From an uncultured Lachnospiraceae bacterium (lineage in GTDB: Bacteria > Bacillota > Clostridia > Lachnospirales > Lachnospiraceae), in NCBI GenBank assembly GCA_902786515.1, contig CADADA010000002.1:62001-126000 (forward strand): DNA of 64,000 bases, written 5' to 3'. Under the pieces are notes generated by a model that ran no database searches, was not told the DNA's origin, and worked only from the letters and a program-made list of their open reading frames with translations. The position numbers and the translations under genes were made by a program. Positions 36,732-45,031 of the stretch are shown here, piece by piece; positions within the stretch are counted from its first letter, which is position 1, and each line of letters begins with the position of its first letter.

Positions 36732-36758
36732 ACAGCCAGGGTAAAATGCCTTGGCTGT
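36732..36758 (+). terminator. Hairpin after the leucine-rich repeat gene
   Basis: ACAGCCAGGG pairs with CCTTGGCTGT, with one G-T pair. The following T tract is weak (AGTTGTAATT), so termination may be partial. Confidence 0.6.
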
Positions 36759-36780
36759 AGTTGTAATTCAATATATTTTA

Positions 36781-36808
36781 TTGACAAAACTTAAATTAGT
36801 GGTAAAAT
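36781..36808 (+). promoter_or_regulatory. Sigma-A-type promoter for the lipoprotein gene
   Basis: TTGACA (36781-36786), a 16-bp spacer, and TAAAAT (36803-36808), 66 bp upstream of ATG 36874. Confidence 0.8.
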
Positions 36809-36873
36809 CTTCATGAGTTCCGTAAAATGCGGGTACTATAGATATAAGTAAATCAGGAAGGATGATTAAAAGT

Positions 36874-37680
36874 ATGAAAAAGTTAAGATTGGTAACAGCG
36901 GTGATTTGTGTAGCCGTTTTAGCAGGATGTGGTTCTAAGAGTGGGAATACTTCTAACAGTGCCGGAAAGGATTCTCAGCCAAAGGAAACAAACGAAGTAA
37001 TTAGTAATCAAAATGATTCCTCAGAGGATGAGAATTCTGTAGTAGAATATGATACTTCTAAAGCAGATGATTTTGAAAGTAATGAAGATTTAGACACACA
37101 AAGAAAAGCAGCTGAAAAAAAGGTGTTAGACACCCTTGGGGATGGTTATGAGATTGATCATAGTGAGGAAAATCCACACAATGAGGGGGATGAGATTGTT
37201 TATCAGGTATATGTTTACGAAAATGGTGACTCACAGAATATCACACGTTATTTTGCAACAGCAGATTTCTGTATGACACAGGAAGAATGGGATGACTATG
37301 TAAGCGTAGAAGATGATGCACAGGGTATTATAATGAATTTTGCAGGTGACTACAGCAACGGCAGAGGAATTATACATGTAGAACCAACAGGTAATAACAG
37401 TGCCTATATCTCAGTAAAATGGGCAGGTTCAGCATTTGATTATGCTGAATGGAATATGAGTGGCGAAATGCAGGAAGATGGTAGTAACTTTACGATTGCC
37501 TATACAGATTGTGTAAAGAAGGTAATTACTTACAGTGAAAATGGTGAAGAGGAATCACAGACAACAGAATACGAGAATGGAAGCGGAAAGATGATAATTT
37601 CAAAGGATGGCAAGATTACATGGATAGATAATCAGGAAGATATCGCGGCAGAACAGACATTTGAATTTTACAATGAATAA
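36874..37680 (+). CDS. Putative lipoprotein of unknown function
   Basis: A 268-residue protein with a clear lipoprotein signal: MKKLRLVTAVICVAVLAGC with predicted lipidated Cys19. A Ser/Asn/Asp-rich linker (~20-75) follows, then a compact globular domain with Trp/Tyr-rich strands (AYISVKWAGSAFDYAEWNMS), probably a beta-barrel or sandwich. ATG 36874 is preferred over ATG 36862, because AGGAAGG directly abuts the latter but is 12 bp from the former. It is monocistronic with its own promoter. No family is recognised. Confidence 0.82.
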   Translation: MKKLRLVTAVICVAVLAGCGSKSGNTSNSAGKDSQPKETNEVISNQNDSSEDENSVVEYDTSKADDFESNEDLDTQRKAAEKKVLDTLGDGYEIDHSEENPHNEGDEIVYQVYVYENGDSQNITRYFATADFCMTQEEWDDYVSVEDDAQGIIMNFAGDYSNGRGIIHVEPTGNNSAYISVKWAGSAFDYAEWNMSGEMQEDGSNFTIAYTDCVKKVITYSENGEEESQTTEYENGSGKMIISKDGKITWIDNQEDIAAEQTFEFYNE

Positions 37681-37719
37681 ATTATTTAATCCTAACAGCA
37701 GGTTGTGTGAAAAATACAC

Positions 37720-37747
37720 TTGACGTATTATAAAAATGTGATATAAT
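37720..37747 (+). promoter_or_regulatory. Sigma-A-type promoter for rpsU
   Basis: TTGACG (37720-37725), a 16-bp spacer, and TATAAT (37742-37747). The transcript would have a leader of about 72 nt before the rpsU start. Confidence 0.82.
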
Positions 37748-37775
37748 ATCTTTCAGTGCAAAAAAAATACCCAAA

Positions 37776-37803
37776 CAGTTGTATTATGCACATTCCACAA
37801 CTG
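37776..37803 (+). promoter_or_regulatory. Stem-loop in the rpsU leader abutting the ribosome binding site
   Basis: CAGTTGT (37776-37782) and ACAACTG (37797-37803) are a perfect inverted repeat with a 14-base loop. The last base of the stem is the first G of the GGAGGG Shine-Dalgarno sequence. An alternative pairing GTGCA/TGCAC overlaps it. It could modulate rpsU translation. Confidence 0.5.
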
Positions 37804-37825
37804 GAGGGAGGTTAGGTGTGAGTCT

Positions 37826-38002
37826 ATGTCGAATGTAATCGTTAAAGAAAACGAGTCTTTAGATAGTGCTTTACGCAGATTCAAGAGAAACTGTGCAAAG
37901 GCAGGCATTCAGCAGGAAATTCGTAAGAGAGAACATTACGAGAAGCCAAGCGTGAAGCGTAAGAAAAAATCTGAAGCAGCTAGAAAACGTAAATATAATT
38001 AA
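37826..38002 (+). CDS. rpsU: Small ribosomal subunit protein bS21
   Basis: A 58-residue basic protein. The sequence begins [20 protein letters not shown], continues with the family's [20 protein letters not shown], and ends in a Lys/Arg-rich tail ([15 protein letters not shown]), the usual bS21 layout and length. It joins the 30S subunit near the anti-Shine-Dalgarno region and helps initiation. GGAGGGAGG lies about 14 bp upstream of the ATG, slightly far, with AGGTG nearer. It is monocistronic between its own promoter and terminator. Confidence 0.97.
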   Translation: MSNVIVKENESLDSALRRFKRNCAKAGIQQEIRKREHYEKPSVKRKKKSEAARKRKYN

Positions 38003-38012
38003 TGTGCGAAGG

Positions 38013-38060
38013 CGACTGTAGCATTGACGATATCAATCGTTAGTGCTCGGTCGTTTTTTT
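38013..38060 (+). terminator. Rho-independent terminator after rpsU
   Basis: CGACTGTAGCATTGACGAT pairs imperfectly with ATCGTTAGTGCTCGGTCG around a 4-base loop and is followed by seven T. Confidence 0.92.
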
Positions 38061-38265
38061 ATTAAAAATAATAATTTGATATTCCATACGTAGCGGACAC
38101 CAAAAAACTCGCTGGTTAAGTTATCATACCTTTAGTTTTATAGATGAATTGCACTGGTATAATCCATTGAAAAATAAATAATTGCCACACCACTTGGTTG
38201 ATGATAAGTTTTCATACATCTGCGACAATGGTTTTTACATACTATTTTCAATTTTTCCATGATAG

Positions 38266-38500
38266 ATACGTAGGAGATACTGCTATGTTACGTATAATTT
38301 TAGGATTTTTAGAATATCATACGTAGTAAATAGCGGAAACCTACGTATCAATTTGAAATTATAGTAAAATGATACGTAGTAAATAGTGAAAACCTACGTA
38401 TCAATTTGAAATTATAGTAAAATGATACGTAGTAAACAGCGGAAACCTACGTATCATTTTGAAATAATCAGAAAATCATACGTAGGAGATGCCGTATACC
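38266..38500. repeat. 53-bp tandem repeats carrying TACGTA inverted repeats
   Basis: ATACGTAG starts at 38266, 38319, 38372, 38425 and 38478, exactly 53 bp apart. Units 2-4 are nearly identical and each carries the inverted partner CTACGTAT 22 bp after its ATACGTAG, so each can form a hairpin. The first unit is divergent and the last is partial. The whole unit is conserved, so this is not a CRISPR array. Confidence 0.93.
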
Positions 38501-38536
38501 AACGGACTTCTCTGCTTAACGTGTCAGTATACTTGC

Positions 38537-38542
38537 TATAAT
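38537..38542 (+). promoter_or_regulatory. Extended -10 element upstream of yqfC
   Basis: TTGCTATAAT gives an extended -10 (TGN-TATAAT), about 62 bp before ATG 38604. The -35 is weak (CTTAAC). No convincing sigma-E sequence was recognised, although yqfC-yqfD are often sporulation-expressed. Confidence 0.45.
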
Positions 38543-38603
38543 GGGTATAGTAGATAAGCATTATGTCATATATTAGTATATCTTATATAATGAGGGTGAA
38601 AAA

Positions 38604-38855
38604 ATGAATTCTGTAGTTGACAGTCTTAATTTACCGAGAGATGTATTCTATGGAGCACCGTTATTACATATAACCGGAAAATATGAGGGAATTATTGAGA
38701 ACTATAAGAGCATCATTGAGTATGATGAGAACAATCTGATATTAAATACAAAAGACGGTAAAATAAAAATTACGGGAGATTCTATAAAAATCGAATATTT
38801 CAATGAAAGTGATATGAAGATAAAAGGAAATTTAAAAGAAATTGTGTTGTTGTGA
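38604..38855 (+). CDS. yqfC: Sporulation protein YqfC (YabP/YqfC family)
   Basis: An 83-residue all-beta protein. The conserved start LNLPRDVFYGAPLLHITGKY and later LILNTKDGKIKITGDSIKIEYF are typical of YqfC, which is expressed during sporulation in the mother cell. It precedes yqfD by 7 bp in the arrangement usual for Clostridia and Bacilli, and the length matches the family. The start has GAGGGTG upstream. Confidence 0.92.
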   Translation: MNSVVDSLNLPRDVFYGAPLLHITGKYEGIIENYKSIIEYDENNLILNTKDGKIKITGDSIKIEYFNESDMKIKGNLKEIVLL

Positions 38856-38862
38856 GGTGGGT

Positions 38863-40095
38863 ATGGAGTATTTATACAGATGGTTTCTTGGATATGTTAT
38901 TATAAATGTGACAGGTATCAATAAAGAGAGATTCTTAAATCTGTGCAACAATCACAAGCTGAATATATGGAATATAATAGAATACGGAAAGAGCAGCATC
39001 ACTTTAAACATAGCATTAGAAGATATAAGGAAAATAAGGGATTTAAGGCGTAAGACATCATGTAGCATTAAAATAATAAAAAAGCACGGATTGCCGTTTA
39101 TATACAACAAATACAAAAAAAGATATCTGTTTTGGGGAGGAATTGGTATCTGTATGACGATTGTGTGGGTGATGTCACTGTATGTGTGGAATATTTCTGT
39201 TGAAGGAAATGTAAAGATTACAGAAGACAGAATCGTGAAAGCACTAAGGGAAGAAAACGTAAGTTTTGGAATGCGCTGTAAGGAAGTAGATGGTTCTTCC
39301 ATAGAAATGTTCTTAAGAAAGAGGTTTACGGATATCACATGGGTATCCGTCGAACTAAAGGGAACAAGACTAATAGTTCACATAAAAGAAAATGATGACT
39401 TAGGATACCGGCAGGAGGATTCCAAACCCTGCAATATCATAGCAAACAAGCCGGCATATATAATATCCATTGTAACAAGAAATGGAACTCCATTAGTAAA
39501 ACAAGGACAACAGGTAAACATTGGAGATGTTATGGTAAGTGGGGGTGTGGATGTTTACGGTGACAGTGGGGAGCTTGTAAATGAAGATTATGTTACTGCT
39601 GATGCAACAGTGTATGGAAGAGTAGAGTATCCTTACAGTTATGAAATGAATATGAAGTATATAGAAAAAAACTATAGTGGCAGAAAAAAAACGGCATTTA
39701 CATTCAGAATTGGAGAACACAGTCTGCACATTATGGGACTCCCTGTTACATACAAAAAATATGATATAATAGCGGATTATAGACAATTATATTTATTTAC
39801 CAATTATTATCTGCCGGTATACTGTGTAAAATATAAATACAGGGAGTATAAAGAAAGCGAAAAAACATATACAAAAGAACAGATAGAGGAATTGATGAAC
39901 CGGAGACTGACACATTTTTTGCAACAATTAGAAGAAAAGGGGGTTCAAATTATCAAAAATAATGTTACAATAGAGATTGCTGGTGAAAAATGTATTTCGA
40001 AAGGAAATATTGTTGCCGTAGAAGAGATTGGAAAAAGGCAAATCATAAACAGCAATGAAGGAATGGAAGGATATAACGAAAATGAGCGTGATTGA
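38863..40095 (+). CDS. yqfD: Sporulation protein YqfD
   Basis: A 410-residue membrane protein. It opens MEYLYRWFLGYVIINVTGIN, the conserved YqfD N terminus. A membrane segment at about residues 90-107 is followed by a POTRA-like extracytoplasmic region (VEGNVKITEDRIVKALREE) and a long domain. ATG 38863 is chosen because GAGGTGG precedes it, 7 bp after the yqfC stop; an in-frame TTG upstream has no support. The 3' end overlaps phoH by 14 bp. YqfD is associated with spore formation; its biochemical role is not known. Confidence 0.93.
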   Translation: MEYLYRWFLGYVIINVTGINKERFLNLCNNHKLNIWNIIEYGKSSITLNIALEDIRKIRDLRRKTSCSIKIIKKHGLPFIYNKYKKRYLFWGGIGICMTIVWVMSLYVWNISVEGNVKITEDRIVKALREENVSFGMRCKEVDGSSIEMFLRKRFTDITWVSVELKGTRLIVHIKENDDLGYRQEDSKPCNIIANKPAYIISIVTRNGTPLVKQGQQVNIGDVMVSGGVDVYGDSGELVNEDYVTADATVYGRVEYPYSYEMNMKYIEKNYSGRKKTAFTFRIGEHSLHIMGLPVTYKKYDIIADYRQLYLFTNYYLPVYCVKYKYREYKESEKTYTKEQIEELMNRRLTHFLQQLEEKGVQIIKNNVTIEIAGEKCISKGNIVAVEEIGKRQIINSNEGMEGYNENERD

Positions 40096-41047
40096 AAGTA
40101 TTATGGATATACCGGCAGGTCATGAACAAAATGTTTTTGGTCAGTTTGATACACATTTAAAAAAGATAGAAAAGACATTGCATGTAACAGTGATAGCCAG
40201 AGACTCAGAATTAAAAATTATAGGAACAGCGGTGAGCGCTGCAAGAGCAAAAGACGTATTTAATGAGTTGATAGAACTGTCAAAAAGGGGAAATACCATT
40301 ACCGAACAGAATGTGAATTATGCTTTGAGTCTGTCAATGGAGGGAAATACTTCAGCGATGACTGAGCTTGATAAGGAGATAATCTGCCGCACAATCAGTG
40401 GCAAGCCGGTAAAGCCAAAGACAACCGGTCAAAAAAAATATGTTGATGAGATACGTGATAAAATGATAGTATTCGGTATAGGACCGGCGGGAACCGGTAA
40501 GACATATCTCGCAATGGCGATGGCTATTACAGCATTTAAAAACAACGAAGTGAATAGAATAATACTCACAAGACCGGCTATTGAGGCGGGAGAGAATCTC
40601 GGATTTTTACCGGGGGATTTGCAGAGTAAAGTTGACCCTTACTTAAGACCGCTATATGATGCACTTTACCAGATTATGGGTGCAGAAAGCTTTATCAGCA
40701 ACTCTGAAAAAGGACTTATAGAAGTTGCACCTCTTGCGTATATGAGAGGAAGAACCCTTGATAATGCATACATTATTCTCGATGAAGCACAGAATACCAC
40801 TCCGGCTCAGATGAAAATGTTTCTTACAAGAATCGGGTTTGGTTCAAAAGTAGTGGTTACGGGAGATTTAACACAAAAAGATTTGCCTAAGGGAGCTGTT
40901 TCGGGTCTTGATACGGCAATCAAAGTATTAAAAGACATAGATGAAGTAGCATTTGTTCAGTTGACAAATCAGGATGTGGTAAGACATCCGCTGGTACAAA
41001 AAATAGTAAAGGCTTATGAAGAATATGAAAAACACAAAAAAAACTAA
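40082..41047 (+). CDS. phoH: PhoH family ATPase (PhoH-like protein)
   Basis: A 321-residue protein. An N-terminal KH-like segment (residues ~20-90) precedes the PhoH ATPase domain, with Walker A GIGPAGTGKTYLAMAMA near 134 and Walker B YIILDEAQNTTPAQMKMF near 230, then TGDLTQKDLPKG. PhoH proteins are thought to act in RNA metabolism and often neighbour ybeY, as here. ATG 40082 is chosen because GGAAGGAT lies upstream; an in-frame ATG at 40055 lies within yqfD. The 3' end overlaps the next gene by about 30 bp, indicating translational coupling. Confidence 0.93.
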   Translation: MSVIESIMDIPAGHEQNVFGQFDTHLKKIEKTLHVTVIARDSELKIIGTAVSAARAKDVFNELIELSKRGNTITEQNVNYALSLSMEGNTSAMTELDKEIICRTISGKPVKPKTTGQKKYVDEIRDKMIVFGIGPAGTGKTYLAMAMAITAFKNNEVNRIILTRPAIEAGENLGFLPGDLQSKVDPYLRPLYDALYQIMGAESFISNSEKGLIEVAPLAYMRGRTLDNAYIILDEAQNTTPAQMKMFLTRIGFGSKVVVTGDLTQKDLPKGAVSGLDTAIKVLKDIDEVAFVQLTNQDVVRHPLVQKIVKAYEEYEKHKKN

Positions 41048-42191
41048 AGGCTTAATATTAATCATAACACTTGTATATACAATGATTTTATGCGGGCGTT
41101 ACGTCAGTAAAATGCCATATTTTAATTATGAAAAAATAGCACTGTTGACATTTTGCATGTTCATGGCTCTGGTGTTTTATATTTGTATCATAAGATATTC
41201 GCCAAAAGATGCCGGTTCTTTTATGATACCGGTGTTATATGCCGTGTTATTTGCAACACAGATAATATTTGTACATTTACCCGGATATCTTGTTCCGATA
41301 TGTCTTCCGGCTATGCTGATAGCAATTATATATAAACCATATTGCGGTATAGCATTTCATTTGCTTTACTGCGTTTCATATAGTTTTATATTTAACAGGG
41401 GCGATGAAAAAATATTTTTTGTTGCCATTGTGACAGGCGTGATTGGATGCCTGATAACAGAATTTATGACTAATATGAGCAATATTGTCAAGTCTTTTAT
41501 CACCTTTTATACAACCTTTGCCATTTTGGAGGTATTAAGACTGTATTACATGAATGGAAATGTGGATTACTTCAAAATCCTGCAAAGGTCATCAGCTGTT
41601 ATTATCACAATTATGATGTGTTTTGCCTGCGTGATACTTGTTAAACTTGTAAATATAAGAAAGCAGCCGGGAAAAGAAAAAAAATACATTGATTATATAA
41701 AAGATGATTTTCCTCCTATAAAGGAACTGAGAGAAAACTCGCTAAGAATATATTATCATACACTTGAAGTTGCGGATTTATCAGCTGCTGCGGCAGCTTC
41801 CATTCATGCAGATGCAATGCTTGCGAGGGCAGGAGCCATGTATCATGACATAGGAAAAGCTTTTAGTAACAATTATGTACAGGCAGGAGTTGTGATAGCA
41901 AGAGAAAACGATGTGCCAAAAGAAATACTTGACATAATAGAAGAGCATAATGGAAAACTGAGGATTCCGCAGAGTAAAGAGGCAGCGATTGTATTATTGG
42001 CTGACACAATCATTTCTACAAAAGAATATATGTCTAAGATAGGCAAGAAAATGGAAGAAATGAAGATAATTGACAGTGTAATGTCTTTAAGACTTGACAG
42101 TGGGCTTTTGGACGAATCAGGTCTTGACCTTACAGAATATAAAGAAATCAAAAAAACATTTTCAGAAATATTATGTGGAAGAGGACGTTAG
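41016..42191 (+). CDS. Membrane HD-domain phosphohydrolase (PgpH/YqfF-like, shortened)
   Basis: A 391-residue protein with six or seven hydrophobic helices in residues ~10-215, followed by an HD domain whose core is YYHTLEVADLSAAA and AGAMYHDIGKAF. It occupies the place of yqfF (pgpH), whose products hydrolyse cyclic di-AMP in other Firmicutes. The usual protein is about 700 residues with a large extracytoplasmic domain between the first helix and the rest; that domain is missing here. Cyclic di-AMP hydrolysis is therefore a family inference. The start is uncertain (ATG 41016 or 41025), both inside phoH. Confidence 0.85.
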   Translation: MKNMKNTKKTKGLILIITLVYTMILCGRYVSKMPYFNYEKIALLTFCMFMALVFYICIIRYSPKDAGSFMIPVLYAVLFATQIIFVHLPGYLVPICLPAMLIAIIYKPYCGIAFHLLYCVSYSFIFNRGDEKIFFVAIVTGVIGCLITEFMTNMSNIVKSFITFYTTFAILEVLRLYYMNGNVDYFKILQRSSAVIITIMMCFACVILVKLVNIRKQPGKEKKYIDYIKDDFPPIKELRENSLRIYYHTLEVADLSAAAAASIHADAMLARAGAMYHDIGKAFSNNYVQAGVVIARENDVPKEILDIIEEHNGKLRIPQSKEAAIVLLADTIISTKEYMSKIGKKMEEMKIIDSVMSLRLDSGLLDESGLDLTEYKEIKKTFSEILCGRGR

Positions 42192-42194
42192 AAG

Positions 42195-42695
42195 ATGAGT
42201 ATTTATATTGAAAAAGAGACGGAAAAAGAATTTGATTTTAACTATAAAGAGACCATTGAAATGGTAGTATTTGAGGCACTTGATTATATCGAATGTCCAT
42301 ATGAAGTTGAATTATGTGTAACGATTACTGATAATGAGGAGATACATAAAATTAATAAAGAACACAGGGGAATAGACAGACCTACGGATGTATTGTCATT
42401 TCCTATGATTGAATATGATGTTCCGGGAGATTTCGGCATACTTGATAATGAGGTTGAAGAATATTTTAATCCTGAGACAGGTGAATTGTTACTTGGAGAT
42501 ATAGTCATTTCAATCGACAAGGTTTATTCACAGGCAGAGGAATACGGACATTCAAGAAGGAGAGAACTGGCATTTTTAGTGGCACACAGTATGTTGCATC
42601 TGTTTGGTTTTGACCATGAGGAAGAGGAAGAACGTAAAGAGATGGAATCAATGCAGAAAGAGATACTGGATTCTGTAGGAATTTTGAGGGATTGA
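42195..42695 (+). CDS. ybeY: Endoribonuclease / rRNA maturation factor YbeY
   Basis: A 166-residue metalloprotein. The zinc motif HSMLHLFGFDHEEE (about residues 133-146) supplies three His in the HxxxHxxxxxH pattern, and the family phrase RPTDVLSFPM is present. YbeY acts in 16S rRNA 3' processing and ribosome quality control. It follows the HD phosphohydrolase by 3 bp and precedes cdd by 2 bp, the common phoH-yqfF-ybeY order. Length is normal. Confidence 0.96.
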   Translation: MSIYIEKETEKEFDFNYKETIEMVVFEALDYIECPYEVELCVTITDNEEIHKINKEHRGIDRPTDVLSFPMIEYDVPGDFGILDNEVEEYFNPETGELLLGDIVISIDKVYSQAEEYGHSRRRELAFLVAHSMLHLFGFDHEEEEERKEMESMQKEILDSVGILRD

Positions 42696-42697
42696 TT

Positions 42698-43081
42698 ATG
42701 GAAAAAGAAAAACTGGTAGAATTGGCATATAAAGCAAGTGAATACTCATATTCACCATATTCGCATTTTAAAGTTGGAGCTGCATTAATTACGGAAGATG
42801 GCAGCGTTTTTACAGGATGCAATGTAGAAAACTCATCTTACGGGGCGACTATATGTGCTGAGAGGACCTGTGCCTTAAAGGCAGTTTCAGAAGGACACAG
42901 GAAGTTTAAAATGATTGCGGTTGTATCCGGCAGTAATGAATACACATATCCGTGTGGCATATGCAGACAGTTTCTTTCGGAATTTATGGATGGTGATGGT
43001 GTTATACTGGTTCATGATAAAAACAAGGGAATTAAAGAGTATACGCTAAGTGAAATGCTTCCGGAAGCGTTTCATCTGTAG
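42698..43081 (+). CDS. cdd: Cytidine deaminase
   Basis: A 127-residue homotetrameric-type enzyme converting cytidine and deoxycytidine to uridine forms in pyrimidine salvage. The motif CAERTCALKA supplies the zinc-binding Cys and catalytic Glu, and PCGICRQFLSEF the other two Cys. FKVGAALITEDG and GCNVENSSYGATICAE are typical. ATG 42698 is taken as the start; an in-frame TTG at 42692 overlaps the ybeY stop. The family's usual neighbours dgkA and era are not found here. Confidence 0.96.
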   Translation: MEKEKLVELAYKASEYSYSPYSHFKVGAALITEDGSVFTGCNVENSSYGATICAERTCALKAVSEGHRKFKMIAVVSGSNEYTYPCGICRQFLSEFMDGDGVILVHDKNKGIKEYTLSEMLPEAFHL

Positions 43082-43136
43082 GTGAAAGTATAACAAAATT
43101 GATAATAATTGTATAAAAATACAAAAAAGGCTGATA

Positions 43137-43170
43137 CTTAAATTATGAATTATTAAAAGCATAATTTAAG
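43137..43170. promoter_or_regulatory. Inverted repeat overlapping the ribosome binding site of the BofC-like gene
   Basis: CTTAAATTATG (43137-43147) and CATAATTTAAG (43160-43170) are perfect inverted repeats with a 12-bp gap. The second arm merges into AAGGAGG in front of ATG 43180. It could be an operator or an RNA hairpin masking the ribosome binding site. Confidence 0.6.
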
Positions 43171-43179
43171 GAGGAAGCT

Positions 43180-43785
43180 ATGAAAAAATTATTATATGGT
43201 GCAGGCTTTACTTTTCTTGCCTTTGTTTTTGTGATGGCGTATTACGGCTGCTATTATTATGCGAAAAATAATATAAATAACGATGTAAGAACACTGGACA
43301 GAACAATTAACGAAAATCCTGCCAGTGTGGAAAACACCCGTGAAGCGGCAAATACCGATTCTTCTTTTGTCAGTAAGGATACAAAATATATTCTTGAGAC
43401 ATATGACAAAGGAACCGGTAAAATTACAAATTCAGAACCAGCACTGCCTGCGGACTATATTGGCATGAACAGAGAAGAGCTTGTAGAGTATCTGAAAAAT
43501 TATTTAAGCAGTAATCATGAAAAAAATCTTGAAAATATCCAACTTATCTCATTTTCGCCAACCGGTATCGTTATCAGGAAAACCATAGAAGAACAGTGGG
43601 GGTACTGGATTCTAATGGATGAAAACGAAGTGAAAGTGTATGAAGGAGATAAAGAGACATTATATCTCGAGACAGGGATTGGTGCGGATGAACTCGAAGA
43701 TTATGACAGAGATAAAGTGATAGAGGGTGTACATGTAAAAAATCTGGACAGCCTGTATAAATATCTTGAAACGATTACAAGCTGA
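43180..43785 (+). CDS. Membrane-anchored protein, BofC-like
   Basis: A 201-residue protein with one N-terminal membrane segment (about residues 5-27) and an extracytoplasmic remainder. The middle reads LPADYIGMNREELVEYLKNY, followed by a beta-rich part ending YLYLETGIG-like strands and IEGVHVKNLDSLYKYLE. This resembles proteins annotated with a BofC C-terminal domain, BofC being an intermembrane-space regulator in sporulation. The assignment is tentative. AAGGAGG gives a strong start and a perfect inverted repeat overlaps it. The stop codon overlaps an ATG of the next reading frame. Confidence 0.7.
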   Translation: MKKLLYGAGFTFLAFVFVMAYYGCYYYAKNNINNDVRTLDRTINENPASVENTREAANTDSSFVSKDTKYILETYDKGTGKITNSEPALPADYIGMNREELVEYLKNYLSSNHEKNLENIQLISFSPTGIVIRKTIEEQWGYWILMDENEVKVYEGDKETLYLETGIGADELEDYDRDKVIEGVHVKNLDSLYKYLETITS

Positions 43786-43808
43786 TGAAGAAAGGGTTTG
43801 ATATTGAA

Positions 43809-45008
43809 ATGTTGTACGATGTAACAATTATCGGGGCAGGTGCATCCGGGATGATGTCGGGAATTATCGCTTCCGGGAACGGAAAAAAAGTAATTATAAT
43901 TGAACATAGGGAACAACCCGGTAAAAAGATACTTGCAACGGGTAACGGTCGTTGCAATTATTCAAATATCAATCAGCTGGCAGATAACTATCACTGTAAA
44001 AATAAAGATTTTGTAGAGGATGTGCTTAATCAGTTTTCACAAAAAGAAATGACAAAATTTTTAAACGAAAACGGAATGCTCACAAAAGAGAAAAACGGGT
44101 ACTTATATCCGCGTTCAAATCAGGCGGCATCTATTAGAGATTTTCTGGTATCACTTTTAGAAAAAAACGGTGTAAGAATAATGCTTAATACGGAGTGTTC
44201 TGATATAAAAAAGGATGACGACATTTTTAATGTTGTCTGTTCGGGAAATATCATAAAGAGCAGGAGCGTGATTGTCAGTACCGGAGGAATGACATATAAA
44301 AAAACGGGTTCTGACGGTTCCGGATATAAACTGTTGGAAAAAATGGGACACACGATTATTCCTCCTTTACCGGCACTGACTGCTCTTTACTGTAAAGAAA
44401 AAATATTCAAGGAGTTAAAAGGCATCAGGCTTGATGGAAAGATAGAATTGTATGTTGATGATACAAAAGTATCAGAAGATACCGGAGAAATACAGTTGAC
44501 AGATTATGGAGTTTCAGGCATACCGGTTTTTCAGGTTAGCAGATTCGCTGCAATCTCTTTGTATCAAAAAAGAAAAGTTACCGCTTCTGTTGATTTTTTA
44601 CCTGAAATTGATAAAAAAAAGCTAAATGAATTGTTGTATGGAAATGATTTGAATATCAGACAGAAGCTGTACGGAATGGTTAATAAAAAACTTGCTGATG
44701 TGATTTTAAAACACACAGGTATCGATGGAAATATGTCCATATATGATGTTAAAAATAAGCAGCTTAAAATATTAACGGACACATTAAAAAATCTACATAT
44801 AACGGTATATGCAACCGGAGATTATGAACATGCCCAGGTCGTTACCGGAGGAGTGGACATAAACGAAATACATAGTAATACGATGGAATCGAAAAAGATA
44901 AAAAATCTCTATCTGACGGGAGAGGTGATGGATGTAGATGGTTTGTGTGGCGGTTATAATCTGCAATGGGCATGGTCGACAGGTTATATTGCAGGAACAA
45001 ATTGTTAG
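43809..45008 (+). CDS. NAD(P)/FAD-dependent oxidoreductase, HI0933/BaiN-like flavoprotein
   Basis: A 399-residue flavoprotein. The N-terminal dinucleotide fold VTIIGAGASGMMSGIIAS is followed by KKILATGNGRCNYSN, the family signature, and the C-terminal FAD contact VDGLCGGYNLQWAWSTG. Homologues are called HI0933-like or BaiN; reductase activity on flavin-linked substrates is assumed and the substrate here is unknown. ATG 43809 is preferred (AGAAAGGG upstream, and the Rossmann fold then starts at residue 4); an in-frame ATG at 43785 lacks a ribosome binding site. Confidence 0.93.
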   Translation: MLYDVTIIGAGASGMMSGIIASGNGKKVIIIEHREQPGKKILATGNGRCNYSNINQLADNYHCKNKDFVEDVLNQFSQKEMTKFLNENGMLTKEKNGYLYPRSNQAASIRDFLVSLLEKNGVRIMLNTECSDIKKDDDIFNVVCSGNIIKSRSVIVSTGGMTYKKTGSDGSGYKLLEKMGHTIIPPLPALTALYCKEKIFKELKGIRLDGKIELYVDDTKVSEDTGEIQLTDYGVSGIPVFQVSRFAAISLYQKRKVTASVDFLPEIDKKKLNELLYGNDLNIRQKLYGMVNKKLADVILKHTGIDGNMSIYDVKNKQLKILTDTLKNLHITVYATGDYEHAQVVTGGVDINEIHSNTMESKKIKNLYLTGEVMDVDGLCGGYNLQWAWSTGYIAGTNC

Positions 45009-45031
45009 TAATGGAGAAATGTGAGAATACA

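Larger units (their letters stand above)
38061..38603. other. 543-bp noncoding interval between rpsU and yqfC
   Basis: No credible gene is seen on either strand. The interval contains an isolated ATACGTAG at 38086, the 53-bp tandem repeat array at 38266-38500 and an extended -10 box at 38537. The segments starting at 38086 and at 38478 look loosely alike (TACGTAG, then CTGGTTAA or CTGCTTAA, then TATAAT), suggesting an older duplication. Confidence 0.7.

Noticed and set aside
38266..38500. Possible CRISPR array from regularly spaced ATACGTAG elements
   Set aside because: The full 53-bp unit, including the would-be spacers, is repeated, and no cas genes are nearby.
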